Source of the DNA: Valencia hispanica
Taxonomy: Eukaryota > Chordata > Actinopteri > Cyprinodontiformes > Valenciidae
Assembly (NCBI GenBank): GCA_963556495.2
Contig: OY747716.1
Span: 15,282,040 to 15,346,039, forward strand
Direction of reading: 5' to 3'
Length of the DNA stretch: 64,000 nt
Under the pieces are notes generated by a model. That model did not search any database and was not told the DNA's origin. It worked only from the letters and a program-made list of their open reading frames with translations. The stretch's first letter is position 1, and each line of letters begins with the position of its first letter. Positions 1 to 11,790 of the stretch are shown one piece after another. The position numbers and the translations under genes were made by a program.

Positions 1-85
1 CCAAGTAATTTACTTTTACACTAAACGATGAGAGATATATACTGAGAGCAAATCTTTAACTGCTTACAAGCTGTTACCAGAACCA

Positions 86-175
86 TCCATTCATCCATTC
101 CTCTTCCATACCCGCTTGTCCTCGCAGGCTCAGCTGGTGACCAAAGTTTCTCCAGCCGTCATTGCGCGAGAGGCT
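86..175 (-). repeat. Retroposon 3' fragment, CATC-tailed family
   Basis: The piece starts with CATCCATTCATCCATTC and continues through a 'tacccgcttgtcctc' stretch to 'cattgcgcgagaggc'. The same order of motifs occurs at 49442-49625, so the two are copies of one family. A simple CATC run at the left edge, read from the other strand, looks like the microsatellite tail of a minus-oriented LINE or SINE. The assignment is by resemblance only. Confidence 0.5.
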
Positions 176-1774
176 GTTAATAGAACCTTACATCAAAAAA
201 TCCTGCACTGTCCCTTTAAGTGACTCAGTGAAAAACAGTCCTGATCAGGCAATTCTGATCGTAAAGAGTTTTTTGGGATCTGAGTCACTGGCGAACTTGT
301 TAGGAAAAGTCATTTCTAACCTATATCTGTTAGCATTTGCTAAGTATTAGTGAAATACTATGCTAAATACCGTACAGAAAAAGGACTCTCTTTTACACAT
401 TCAAGAGCAGCTACACATAAAGACGTTTCTATCCCAATGGTAGCAACAGTCAGAGTTTAGGGAGTTTGTCTCTCATCCAGCTCTTTAAGCTCCACCAATT
501 GGCTGTTTTTTTGTATTAAACACTCCTTGCCTAAGGCAAAGGAACACATCAAGACCTTCTCAAAATGTCTACTGCTTGATTGAAGAGTAAGGATTATTTA
601 TTGCTCAGCAGGTGACGAGTACCATCCCAACTGGGAAACACACGGGCGTGCGTTAATGCCCATTGTGGGGTTTCTACATTCTTTTACCGAGACATCCAGT
701 GTGATTTTAATAAAAGGAGAAACCAGGAGGCATGGTTTGTTTTAGTAAATACGTCTCTAATCTGTTCCTGAGCTCGTCATCGTATCGCCCTGCTACTTTG
801 TGCGCTACTCAGCCAAACACACACTTGTAAACCTCCTTCATCCCACTCCGTCTCTGGATCTTTCTTTTCCCCACATACACTCGCCAGATGTTTCTGGGAG
901 CTCAAGGGGAGAACCCACAGGTACTCTGTGCGTGCGTTTAAATCCGACCCCCACAATGGGCTCTTCTTTGTGCATCTGTCGAGATTAATGACGACAGCTC
1001 TTCCTACAACAGAGTCGGCTTCCGCCTTTTAAGTCCAAGTGGGGTCGCCGAGGCTGGATCAGAAGGAGAAGGGGGTTCTTCAAGCCAAAACAGGTGACTA
1101 AAAAAAAAAATCTTGTCCACTAGTTTTTATCTACCGACACTTCACCGGAGCACCCATCTGCTTCTTATATCAACACTCACCCACTTGCCAGCTCAGGGGT
1201 CTACTGGTCAGACCTGCAGGGGTCAACCGTACAAAGTGGAGTAATGAAATCAAAAGCAGCCATATGACAGAGGCTGCTGTTGATCAGTGGAAATCGCTGA
1301 AGGTTTTCATTATGACGTATTATGACGGGGGTGGGGGGATTCAAAAGGGAGGATATTAAAGACTCAGAAGAGCTCTTTCAGTCTGAGTAATGGTCGGATA
1401 GAGCGGGGCCACAGACAGCTTTACTGTTCCCTCAGGCTTCAAAGTGTTAAGTGTGCGAGCTGATACTGCAGAGTATGCTAACATACAGCTTTTGCCTTTA
1501 TGTGGAGATAAAACCCATCATTTTTTAATGGATTTAGATTACCTTCATAAATCTAATGGATGTGCGTCTGTGATGTCACATCTGGGGCAGTGATGGTAAA
1601 GGGAATCTTTGGGTGTCATATCGTCGTGCAAGAACCAACTGCAAAATAGCAGACACTGAAGCAGGTTTATTTTTACTACATCTTGAGTCAGCTGTGCTGA
1701 AGCGCTTCATTTATGGCCATTGGTTTTCAAGCATTATACACAGCTGGAGCGTTGTGGTGAGTGGTTGAAGGCGC

Positions 1775-2215
1775 CGGCCTATTCGTAGTTTATTACTTGT
1801 GGATCCACCTATTCATTGGTACTTCCTGTTGAATGCAACTCCATATTATTCAGGAATATTTTGCCTATTCACAGATATTTATTCAAACGTAAATCTAAAA
1901 TATTCAGAAGAAACATAGCTCAGGAAGCTAAAATACCAATGCGCAATGTTTCTTGACATGCTATTGGCTGGCATTTGCAAAGCACTGATTGGCTATACTC
2001 CTCAAGGGTAGGGATAAGGAGGACTGTGGATATTGCCAAGACAATTTCCACTGTGCGTATTAATGCATATTAACGTATATTTGGTGTTTGAACTATTAAA
2101 ATAGGGAGTTATAAATGTTTTTCGAGGGGTACTAAGTATTTGTGGATTTCAGCTATTCGCAGGCGATTGTGGGCCCTAACCCAAGCGAATAGCGAGGGTC
2201 TGCTGTACAGCAAGG
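1775..2215. repeat. Candidate dispersed element with 'gctattcgc' inverted motif
   Basis: Near the right edge GCTATTCGC (2152-2160) is matched by GCGAATAGC (2185-2193), a 9-bp inverted repeat, followed by a GAGGGTCTGCTGTAC terminus. Related 'tattcgtag' and 'tattcac' motifs occur near 1780-1880. Such motifs resemble the ends of pogo-like non-autonomous DNA elements, but matching termini could not be confirmed. Confidence 0.3.
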
Positions 2216-2572
2216 TGGAGATGCACCGTGGAACATGCCAATTTGATAAACTTTAGCTTTATTTGTCCTGACCAATTTTTGAAAACTCAACTTCTTTTCA
2301 ATTCATTAAACATTCTACAACTCTTCAGTGTGGAAGTTGCTACTCAAGGAAGAAGTGAGTTGTTTTCTGTATCAGTGAGGTCAGAGGGAGCAAAAAGGTG
2401 TAAGAAGCTAAAAAAATATGTATTTTTACGGAGATCTGCTATCCATTTATTTACACTGCAAAAAGAAAAAGCTAAACTTTGAGAGATAACGTATTTTGTT
2501 CCTTCACTATGTTAGCTTTTTCTGTTACAAAAGGGAGTTGTCTGGCATATTTTGTGGATGTTTTGTCAATTT

Positions 2573-2588
2573 AGTAGTAAGGTTTTCA
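2573..2588. repeat. Target-site duplication, left copy (L1-like LINE)
   Basis: AGTAGTAAGGTTTTCA lies immediately before the first base of recognisable ORF2 coding sequence. It matches AGTAGGGAGGTTTTCA at 8311-8326, directly after the poly(A) run, at 14 of 16 positions. The location at both exact ends of the element makes chance similarity unlikely. Confidence 0.85.
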
Positions 2589-2589
2589 A

Positions 2590-4881
2590 TTCTGGAATAT
2601 TCTTGCACCAACATTCCACAGAATGCTGCAGGAAACCAAGGAAAATGGCCTACTCCCACCAAATATGAATTCTGCCTACATTAGTCTTCTACTAAAATCA
2701 GGTAAAGACCCTTTGTTTCCTACCAGCTATCGTCCCATATCCCTCATTAATGTTGATCTTAAAATAATCTGCAAAGCCCTCGCAAAAAGGATAGAGAAAG
2801 TAACCCCTCTTATAATACATCCTGATCAAACTGGTTTTATTAAAGGGAGACATTCATCCACAAATTCACGTAGATTAATAGATTTAATAGATTTTTCTAA
2901 CTGTAAAAACATTAAAACTAATATATTATCTTTAGATGCAGAAAAAGCATTTGATAGAGTTAACTGGAAATGCTTATTTGTAACCTTACATAAATTTGGC
3001 TTTGGAAATTCTTTTATAAACTGGTTGAAAATATTATACAGTTCACCAACAGCGTGTATCAGAACAAATAACCAAACATCATCTAGGTTTTATCTTCAGA
3101 GAGGTACCAGGCAGGGATGTCCTCTCTCTCCCTCCCTGTTTGCTATTTTTATTGAACCACTAGCTGCAGCGATCAGGCAAACTCACAATATTAAAGGCAT
3201 AAAATGCAATAACATAGAACATAAAATCAGTCTTTATGCAGATGATGTATTACTTTTTCTCCAGCATTCACAAACCTCTTTCTCTCAGGTAATCGGGTTG
3301 ATAAACTCTTACTCAAATGTTTCAGATTATTCTATAAATTGGTTAAAATCTACAGTTCTTCCAATCAATTGTTCTGTCCAGAATCCAACTAATACACAAC
3401 TGCAGTCAGGGAATATTACCTATTTAGGTATCAATGTCTCACCAAGACTGGCAGATTTAAAAACGTTAAACTACATCCCACTTTTAAAAAAAGTGGAAGA
3501 TGATCTTGCCAGATGGAAATCTCTACCCATATCACTTATGGGAAGGGTTGCTTCAATAAAAATGATGGTTTTCCCCAGAATCAACTACTTATTCTCATTG
3601 ATCCCAAGTAAACCATCACTAGACTGGTTTAGATCTCTGGACTCCTCTATCTCTAAATTTCTTTGGAAAGATAAACCCCCACGTATCAGCTTAAAAACAC
3701 TGCAGAAGACCAAAGAAAAAGGAGGTCTAGATCTACCAAACTTCCATCATTATTTCTTAGCCAACAGGCTCCAATACATATCAAGATGGTTAAAACATAG
3801 CTACCTAGACGAGTCCTGGATAGACGTAGAACAGACACTATGTAATAAGATAAAACTTTCAGACCTACCATTTATTAGCTCAAATATAAAACAATATGAA
3901 TGCTTTAAAAGCATAAATATCAGCTCCTCTCTGACAGCATGGTGGGAGTTTCTAAAAATGACAGAGTCCACAATAATCCCATGCAGACATACACCCATCT
4001 GGAATAACCCCGACATCTTGCAAAAAAAACGATGATAAGTTTCCCAGTCTGGAGGTGCAATGGAATTGATTACCTGGAACATATATTTGATGGAACAGAC
4101 TTTATCCCATTTAATACATTCATTACACAATATGGAATTGATAAAAACAAATTCTTAGAATATCAACAAATTAAATCTATTATTAAAGGTAAATTTAGGC
4201 TCAATACAGCTGAATTACAAATTCCAGCAAGAGTTTTAGATTTTCTTAATCTCAACCCCCCCCCCCCAAATTGCTGTCTAAAATATACAAAACTTTATCT
4301 ACATTAGATGAATCAATAGCCATCCCTATTTCAAAATGGGAGGTGGATTTATCAGCCAGCTTTGACCAAAACGTCTGGTCTCAGATATGTTTAAGAACCT
4401 TTAAAATAACAAAAAACCCTAATTTGCAATTAATACAATACAAAATCCTTCATAGAGTACACTATACAGGTCAACGAATGTTTAGAATGGGTTTTACATC
4501 GTCTAATACCTGCTTACAATGCACAAGCAATAACCAGATACTTATGCTCATGCGCTTTGGTTCTGTCCACCTGTTAAGAAATTTTGGTGCCAGATTTGTG
4601 AGGACTTATCAAAGTGTCTGAAATGTAACATCCCACCATCTCCCTCAATTTGCCTGTTAGGAAATTTAAATGATGTCACCATGGACACAAAGTCAGTTCT
4701 AATGGTTCACATTGCCTTATGCATCGCTAAGAAAACTATCCTCCTGAACTGGAAAAATAAAAAAGCTCTTAATATTAATCAGTATAGAAATCTCTTGTTG
4801 GACCATATTGGTCTTGAGACGGCCTCTGGCTCCATATCTGATCAATCTCTCTGGGCTCCTTTGATCGGCTCCATCACCTAG
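2590..4881 (+). pseudogene. L1-clade LINE ORF2 remnant (reverse transcriptase and C-terminal region)
   Basis: The longest intact piece starts at 2623 and gives 470 residues. Motif A is LSLDAEKAFD with the catalytic Asp at residue 105, motif B is RQGCPLSPSLF at 163-173, and motif C is YADD at 205-208. Upstream codons from 2590 (FWNILAPTF) also belong to the domain. The frame is broken in an A8 run (4022-4029), again in a C12 run (4256-4267), and a third time near 4530-4536. The conserved C-terminal segments (SKIYKTL, QYKILHRVHY, then HALWFC) are therefore spread over three frames before the stop at 4879-4881. The Cys-rich C-terminal motif starting TCLQC is split by the third shift. In an intact element this protein copies its own RNA at a nicked target site. 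Confidence 0.9.
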
Positions 4882-7800
4882 TGGGGGTGGGGGGCACTTG
4901 GTTTTGTCGTTTGGGACACTGTTGCTGATGTGGGGGTTTTGGGGTTGGAGGCGTCTGGGGGGGACCCCGGGGGGTGGGATCACTGGGCGGATGGGGCGCT
5001 GGACGTAGTGGCCGGCCTGGGGTTGGGCTTTGGGTGGTGACTCCTGATGGCTGCATGCGGTGCCTTGGGGGGGTTGCACTGGCGGACATGGGTTACTGGC
5101 CTGGTGGCCGGGCTGTGCCTGGGTAGGGTCTGGGGTGGGCCTGGGGATTCGGGGCTCGGGGGCGCCGCGCCCCCTAGCTGTGGTCCTGGCTGGGGATCGG
5201 CCGGCGTGGGGTCTCTGTTGGCTGTGGGGGTCGTGGCCGGCCGGCGGCCGGCATGTGCAGCCGCCTCTCTCTTTTTCTCTGGGCTGATTGTCATCGCCAG
5301 TCCCTGTATGGCGTCTCGCCTTGTTTGCTGGTTGGGATGCCTGGCTGCTGGTCGCGGCGGCTGGGTGGCGTTTCTGGGCCGGATCAGTCCTTTTTTGCAC
5401 TGGACTTGGCTCCTGGGTCTTGGTCTTTGTGTGGGGTGCTGGGGTTGGGCATTTGGCCGGGATCGGTCGGACTTGCGGGTGGACTGGCCGGGTGGTGGGC
5501 GTGCAGGGCAGGTGGGTGGGGCGCTGGGTTTGGTCTCCTGCCGGGCCGTTGAGCAACAGTGGTCGCTCCACAAAGAATGAGGCTGGTGGATGTCGGCCTG
5601 GTGGGTCGGCCGCCCGGCTCATCGGTTTGCTCCTGGTCTGGGCAGGTACGTCGACGTGGTTCGGGCTACGAGGGCCTCCGGTGTGCGGGTGGCGCTGGGG
5701 GCCTCCTTTGCTGGCGGGGAGGCTGCTGCTGTGTGGCAACAGGTGCTCTCCCCCTACGAGGGCACTTGGACGGGGGGGAGGGGTGTGCGGGAGGGGGGGG
5801 GGGGGGGGGGGCGAAATCAACCTGGGTGTCTAGTGTCTTTTGTGTTTTGAGAGTAGAGCGAATGTCAGGGTGGGTTTAGTTCCCCTTCTGGGATGGGGCT
5901 GGGGGCACTGCCTTGGGGTCCGTGGGGCTTTGTGGTGCTGTGGCCGTGGGCCCCGGGTCGGACGTACCATGGCCTCCCTCCCCTGGTGGATCCCGGTGAA
6001 CAGCGGAGCCTATTGGGGTCAGTGGGGGAGCTGGCTCCCTGGGAAGACATTTTGTCTCCCAGTCCTTCCCTCCCCATCCCTGGACACCTCTGTCCACCCG
6101 CTCCATCACTTTACCACTCATATAGGGTCTTGGGGCATGGGCACATCACTGGGGTGCGAGGAGGGGCTTCCCTCCTCGCTGTCCCGTGGTGTCCTGGGTC
6201 CCAATTTTAATATACAACTTAGACACTCCCACTTATAACATTTTCACACGACACATATGTAGGGACTTTGGGGTGGGCACACTTTTCGGCATCCAGAGGG
6301 GGAGCGGTACAATCAGCTTCATCTCTGGTGCCAGTGCCCACTGTTAAAGCACATATAGACACTGAGGGCTCGGGGTGGGGGTTGGGGGATGTGTGGCTGC
6401 CTCCCCCACATCCCACCCCTCTGTTTTAAATGCACATTATAACAACACGCATCAACACCATACTCGAGCGGGAGGATGGAGGCTAGGGGTCTTTTCCCAC
6501 CCCTGTTCGCTACGGGCCATCAGGGGTTGGGGTCCGGAGGAGGACAGGCGGTCTGGGCGGGGTCCTGGGCTGTCGGGCTGCTTTGCCACTGTGGGGCCCT
6601 TGGCGGTCTGCTTGTCTCCATCCTAGAAGGTAGGGGGTCCACCTCTCGGGTCCGGGGGCTGGTGGCTCTACTGGGGCATCAGTACCTGGACCTGGGAGCA
6701 TAAAGTGTGCATGGGGTGTGTGAGTGAGGGTACAGTGTCATTTTTTTGGGTGTCTTGGTGAGTCACTGAGAATGTATGTGTTTAAGAGGGAGGGAACGTA
6801 TGACTGTGTCTGTATGTCTTTGTCTACCTGTCAGGTTGGATCTTGGTCTGCCCCCTCGCCTGGCGCACCTCAGGCCTTACACTTAATGGGGGGACTATTT
6901 CCCCTCCGTCACTCCCCGCCGGTGACGGGGGCCCCTGCCTGCCGGTGCGCTGGTGGTCAATCCGGTTCGGACCTGGTGCGTGCCTGGCCGGGCCTGGGGG
7001 GGCCGGTGTGTCGGTCGGCCGATGTGCTGGGCCGATATCTTCCTTTGGTTGGTTGGGGCACCTCTTTTAGAGGTGCCAGGTTTGGGATTGTTGGGTGGTG
7101 CCTGCTCGGTGGCTCGGCGGGATGCGGATCCGGCGTCTCTGCTCGTTTGATCACCTGTTCTGTGCGCACCGTGCGTGGCCGGTTCATTGGCGGGTTGGAC
7201 CGGCCCTGGCCCTCGTTGGATGCCTGGTCTCGGCGCCCTGCGTTGCGCGAGATCAGGACCCGGGAGCTGGTACAACTTGGCGTCCAGATGCTGACAGAGC
7301 CCGGCCTGGGGATGCTGTCCGTCCCCTGCTATTGGTGGGGCGCAGGGATGTTGGCGGTGGGGATTGGCCTAGGGTGGAGGCGATGCGTGGCGGCCGGTGG
7401 CCGGCCGCGGCCCCTGCAGTGCCGGGGGCCCCTCGTCGGCCGGTCCCTTGTCGGGTCCCTGCTGGGCGGTGGGGTGCCCCTGGGCCCCGGCTCCCCCGGT
7501 CCGTTGACCGGCCAGCCCCGGCGCGGCCGGTTGCCGGCGGAGCCCGTGGGCTCGTCACTGCTGCCCCCCGGGCCCCTGCATAGTGGCCGCTGGATGTTCC
7601 CCTGGGGTTCTCCTTTTCTCCTCTCTTGGGGGATGCGGTCGGCCCCGCCCGGGTCCGCCTGGGGCTCTGGCGGTCCTTTGGACGTCTTTGCTCCGATCTC
7701 CTTCATGTCTGCATCAATTCCTGGGAGACGGATTGATGCCTGCTCACACCAACTATCGAACACTCTTATGGAGAAACCTTATATGCACCAGCATGCTAAC

Positions 7801-8286
7801 ACACACACATTGATGTGGGGTCTCTGGTGTTTAAGGATATATTCTTGGGCTGAGGTTATCATTACTAGAGCTTGATTAATCGGTACCATGAGTTTCTCTG
7901 TGACATTGTTGTTGTATTTTTATATCTATTTTTGTGTGATGTGGTTGTGTAATTCTTAGTTCACAATGTTTGGTTGGTTTTGTCGATGTTCCTTTTTCGT
8001 GTTTTGTTTTTCCCCCTCTCTCTGCCGTCCTGTGGGTATGGAGGCAGACTTCAATGTTTTCCTGTGTTTTCTTTGTTCCCCTTCCTCTCTTGTATTTTCA
8101 ACTCACCCTCTCTCATGACATTTTGTTTCCTACCTCTCTTCTTCATCTTCCTTCTTTCTTCTCCTTAATTTTCCGTCTCCGTGTCCATAACATCAGGAAA
8201 TAAAAACCCCAACAATTCATAATAAAGATTTTTCACACATAAATCAAGTGGAGTACTATAGCAAAAGCTGTACTGCTCCGCTTGTG
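4882..8286 (+). other. GC-rich, G-biased 3' untranslated tail of the L1-like LINE
   Basis: Between the ORF2 stop and the poly(A) tail lies 3.4 kb of sequence. Up to about 7730 it is strongly GC-rich, with G far above C on the plus strand. It contains a run of 19 G at 5793-5811 and many GGG tracts able to form G-quadruplexes. Perfect small hairpins occur at 6156-6179 (9-bp stem, GCGAGGAGG) and 7057-7077 (9-bp stem GGCACCTCT, 3-nt loop). Several open frames of 130-380 codons run through it on both strands. They are low-complexity Gly/Trp/Arg or Pro-rich translations with no domain, so I treat them as artefacts of base composition. The last 500 bp return to AT-rich sequence. Confidence 0.75.
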
Positions 8287-8310
8287 AAAAAAAAAAAAGA
8301 AAAAAAAAAA
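8199..8310 (+). terminator. Poly(A) signals and tail of the L1-like LINE
   Basis: AATAAA occurs at 8199-8204 and 8221-8226. The A-rich tail (12 A, one G, then A again) starts at 8287 and joins the right target duplication. The 60-nt gap between the last signal and the tail is longer than usual, so an additional weak signal or a variant cleavage site may have been used. Confidence 0.7.
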
Positions 8311-8326
8311 AGTAGGGAGGTTTTCA
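8311..8326. repeat. Target-site duplication, right copy (L1-like LINE)
   Basis: AGTAGGGAGGTTTTCA pairs with 2573-2588 with two adjacent mismatches (GG for TA). It marks the right end of the insertion. Confidence 0.85.
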
Positions 8327-10362
8327 GACCAGAGTTGACTTCAGCGGATAACAGGAAGGCTCGACATTAAACACAAAACCTATTTTATTCTTTGCCACTT
8401 TCAACCTCTGTCTCTTCTGGAACTTAAAAATGTTGGCAACGTTTTGGGAGTTAAGGTAAAGATCAACGTTACTTTTGGAATACACTCTGAGATTTGCCAT
8501 TTAAAGTTAGCAATGCAACCTAGCTAATTGTGCTAATGTCTAAATTATGATGCCAAAAACAAGTTAAGAGGTTGACACCAAGTAGTTTAGTCCTTTTTCT
8601 TTCCTTTCCTTTTTGTTTTTGAAAGCTGAAGTACTGGTTTACAGCAATGCAAAGTGTGACATAGCCTCTGCTTCTGATAAATAATATTATAATAAAGTAA
8701 TAAATAATAGATTATTAATAATTGATGAGGCAATAAAGCTAGAAAAAATATCAAGATGATGTTTATTATAATTTAAATGTCAAAATTGATATCGGCAGCA
8801 CAAAGCTTTATAAAACAGGACATCAAAAAATAATCATAGATCTGTGATTCTTGTCTGCGAGCAGAGGCATCCAATCCACAGAAAATTCTAAACAGTTATA
8901 AATCCAAAAGGGGTTAAATCAAAACAGGACACAACAGACCAGAAGAACATACAGACAGATGGACAGATTAACACAAGGAGAGCGGAAAGCTGGACTATAT
9001 GCGCCCACACAGGATGCAGACACAAAACAGACCTTGAAAAGCCTAACAGGGATAAACAGACTGGAAAGTAAAACAGTGAAGAGACAGATAATATCAGAAG
9101 AAAACTCAAGAAAAAGACTTGAAAATATATAATCATGAGACATTTTAGAGACAAAGGCAATAGTCTGCATCTGTGTGTTTCTCCTGGATGGAATATTGAC
9201 TCAAATCAAAGTTCTCTGGCTCGTTCATTAATGTAAGCTTTTCAACGTCCTTATTTGCATGCACATCATGCTTTTAATTGGTCTTGGTCAAATAAAACAA
9301 AAGAGTGTGCTTTGGGTTAAAATGCGTGATTTCTGATCTCCATCTCCATCCAGCACGCTGGTTCATGAACTCAGTGATGACCGATCAATGCCTGGCCGCT
9401 GTGTGAACCAAAACGGAAGGAATTTGTTAGGTTTTGAATGCAAGTGTCAAGCTTTCACTGCCTCTATGATAGCTTTTGTCGATACAGTCAGAGCACAAGA
9501 AACAGGACAAGAATAGTTTGTTTTTCTTGCTGCCAACTAGAGCTGGAGCAGACACATAGCCATGACTGCTGTGGAGACACCTAAAACAATGAAGGCCGAC
9601 TGTACCTTTAGAGCTGGAGAACTTATTGGGTGTTGGTGAACACCTCTTTGCATCTGGTGAGGTGAAAGATAAAACACAGCTGAGAACATCTGAAAAGCAT
9701 CTGACTGTAAAGATTGGAGCCAAAGCCAGATCATTTCTCTCCATTTGTTCTATTGTCCCTCAATCAAAGGTAATGTAGACTGAACCAGAGTGTGACTCAG
9801 CAGGGATGCCAAGAGCTGAGTTGCTTCAGAGGGCCTATTAAACTCCCATTCGAGGCAGTATTTGGGGTTAAAGCCACTCTCTGTCCTCTCACGATCTCAG
9901 TAAATTTATCATTTCTGGCCTTCTCTCTTCACCTCATTTTTACCCTTCTATCTGAAAGTGCCACACAGATGAGTGGATATCTTTATCTTGGTTGCGTGTC
10001 TGGCTTCCCGGCATTTCCAGGCTGACCAGAAGGATTCTCTCAAAAGCTTGTCTGTCGGTGATGAGGGGGACAGATTTGGCAGGAACCTTTTCTAAAATCC
10101 AAAAATCTACCCTTTCCCTGGAGTTGAACATCATAAAGCATCAGAGTCATGGCGAGATGTTATTGGAAGTTAATCCAGCTCTCGGCATATCCCTCCTGGC
10201 CAGCTGTTCCTGTGACTTATGAGGAGAGGAAAATAAAGAGATCAACAAACACTGATTGTTGTACTTTTTGAGTAAAAGCTTTAAGTTAGAGCTGCTGATG
10301 TTGTAGCAGCAAACAGAAAATCCATATTTTTCTTGATTTCATATATACAAATGTTGGTGATG
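8327..10362. other. Intergenic DNA with no recognised feature
   Basis: AT-rich sequence with small TAATAAT clusters near 8680-8730. I see no exon, RNA gene or clear repeat. Open frames up to about 105 codons on the minus strand (for example 9427-9744) have no recognisable domain. Confidence 0.45.
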
Positions 10363-10475
10363 GTAGGGTCAAAGTGTTTACACACCTTACATTTTTCTCC
10401 TGTTTTGTCACATTACAACCATGGATTTCGATGTAAATGTATCTGGTAGACCAACACAATGTACCTCATGATCGC
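10363..10475 (+). repeat. Tc1-like family A, 5'-end fragment
   Basis: The piece contains the family signature TTTTGTCACATTACAACCA followed by 'gtagaccaacacaatgt'. The same order of motifs recurs at 22789, 49829 and other copies in this window. Only the terminal 100 bp remain. Confidence 0.65.
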
Positions 10476-10494
10476 TAAGGGAAACTATGTTTGT

Positions 10495-11790
10495 TTGTCG
10501 GGTTTCTTACACAAATTACCAATAAGGTCTTGAAGGCCTGTGCAGAGCAGCTCTGTGGGATTCTGCAGCACCTCTTCAACCTTAGCCTGACCCAGAAGAA
10601 GGTTCCAGTGTTGTGGAAGACATCCTGCCTTGTTCCAGTACCAAAAAGAACTCCCCCATCAGTCATCAATGACTATAGACCTGTTGCCCTGATATCCCAC
10701 ATCATGAAGGTCCTGGAGAGACTCATGTTGGCCCCCTGTTTAAGCAAACAAGAACGTATCAGGACCCGCTGCAGTTTGCTTATCGCTGTGGAGTTGGAGT
10801 TGAAGATGCCATCATCCACCTGCTTCAACAAACCCACCGTCATCTGGACAAAGCAGGCAGCACTGTGAGGATCAGGTTCTTTGATTTCACCAGTGCATTG
10901 AACACAATTCAGCCTGATTCGCTTCGTCAGAAACTCCTGAAGACACAGGTGGAGCCCTCAACAATCGCCTGAGTTAATGACTACCTGACAAACAGACCAC
11001 AGTTTGTGAGACTGAATGATGCGCGTCAAACCAGGTGGTCAGCAGCACAGGAGCGCCACAGGGGACCATACTTATACCACTCCTTTTCACTCTGTACACC
11101 CCAGACTTCCAGTATATGTCAGAGACCTGTCATCTGCAGAAATACTCAGATGACTCTGCAATCACTGGGTGGATCAGAGATGGACAAGAAACTGAGTACA
11201 GAAAGCTGGTGGACCGCAGTGTGGCAACAATCGTCTTACCTTAAATGTGAACAAAACAAAGGAGATGATTGTGGATTTTAAAAGGATAACCCCGGTGCCT
11301 ACCTGGGCAACAGAATGGACAGGAGTCTCAACAGTGAAGGCATCTACAAGGAAGGACAGAGCAGACTGTACTTGTTGAGGAAGCGTAGGTCCTTCAAGGT
11401 TTGCAGCAAGGATGCTGCAAATCTTCTACAAGTCTGTTGTGGAGAGTGTAATCTCTTCTGTTGGGGTGGCAGCATCAGAGTCGGGGACTTAAAAAGGCTC
11501 AACTAGCTAATAAAGAAGGTTGGTTTTGTTCTGGGGACGACTGTGGAAAATCTGCAGATGATGCAAAGAAGGATTCTTTATAAAATCAAGAACATATGGA
11601 CAACCCTTTGCATCCTCTTCACAAGATTATCAGTCGGAGGTGTCCTCAGCTTAGCTGTAACACACACCGCGACAGGAGTTCCTTCCTGCCCACAGTCATT
11701 AGTGAATACAACTTTCTGAAGAAACTTGAATAGTATAAGCTACAACATTTAATTTCTCTCTGAGGTCAATAATTTCTTTTTGAATTTAAA
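10495..11790 (+). pseudogene. Rex1/CR1-group LINE reverse transcriptase remnant
   Basis: Pieces of one reverse transcriptase are readable in order through several frames. They are LKACAEQLCGILQHLFNLSL, then VLWKTSCLVPVPK and DYRPVALISHIMK (from 10530), then motif A as RFFDFTSALNTIQ near 10878. SSTGAPQGTILIPLLFTLYT (from about 11041) and motif C as KYSDDSAI (about 11140) follow, then KTKEMIVDFKR and EGQSRLYLLRK. The catalytic Asp pair of motif C is kept, but there are several stops and frameshifts and an internal shortening. The AT-rich end near 11760-11790, with 'ctctgaggtcaataatttc', resembles the 3' tail of such elements. In a live element the enzyme primes reverse transcription at a chromosomal nick. 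Confidence 0.85.

Larger units (their letters stand above)
1..2572. other. Intergenic DNA left of the L1-like LINE
   Basis: No exon or RNA gene could be recognised here. The stretch is of ordinary AT-rich composition with short A runs near 1100. It holds two dispersed-repeat fragments listed separately, at about 86-175 and about 1775-2215. The open frames are short and look random. Confidence 0.5.
2589..8310 (+). mobile_element. 5'-truncated L1-clade LINE with long GC-rich 3' tail
   Basis: The unit is 5.7 kb and is bounded by a near-identical 16-bp target duplication. It starts inside ORF2 just upstream of the reverse transcriptase fingers, in the FWNILAPTF segment, so ORF1 and the endonuclease are missing. 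This is the usual result of incomplete target-primed reverse transcription. ORF2 remnants run to a stop at 4881. A 3.4-kb GC-rich non-coding tail follows, then two AATAAA signals and an A-rich tail at 8287-8310. The reverse transcriptase resembles L1/Tx1-type elements of fish. At least three frameshifts make the copy dead. Confidence 0.88.

Noticed and set aside
4717..5820. Pro-rich minus-strand frame of 367 codons
   Set aside because: It is the antisense of the G-biased LINE tail and overlaps the ORF2 end. Its composition follows from the G bias.
6724..7875. Open frame of 383 codons on the plus strand
   Set aside because: It lies in the GC-rich LINE tail, is Gly/Trp/Arg/Pro-rich without a domain, and competes with other long frames on both strands. 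GC-rich sequence has few stop codons.
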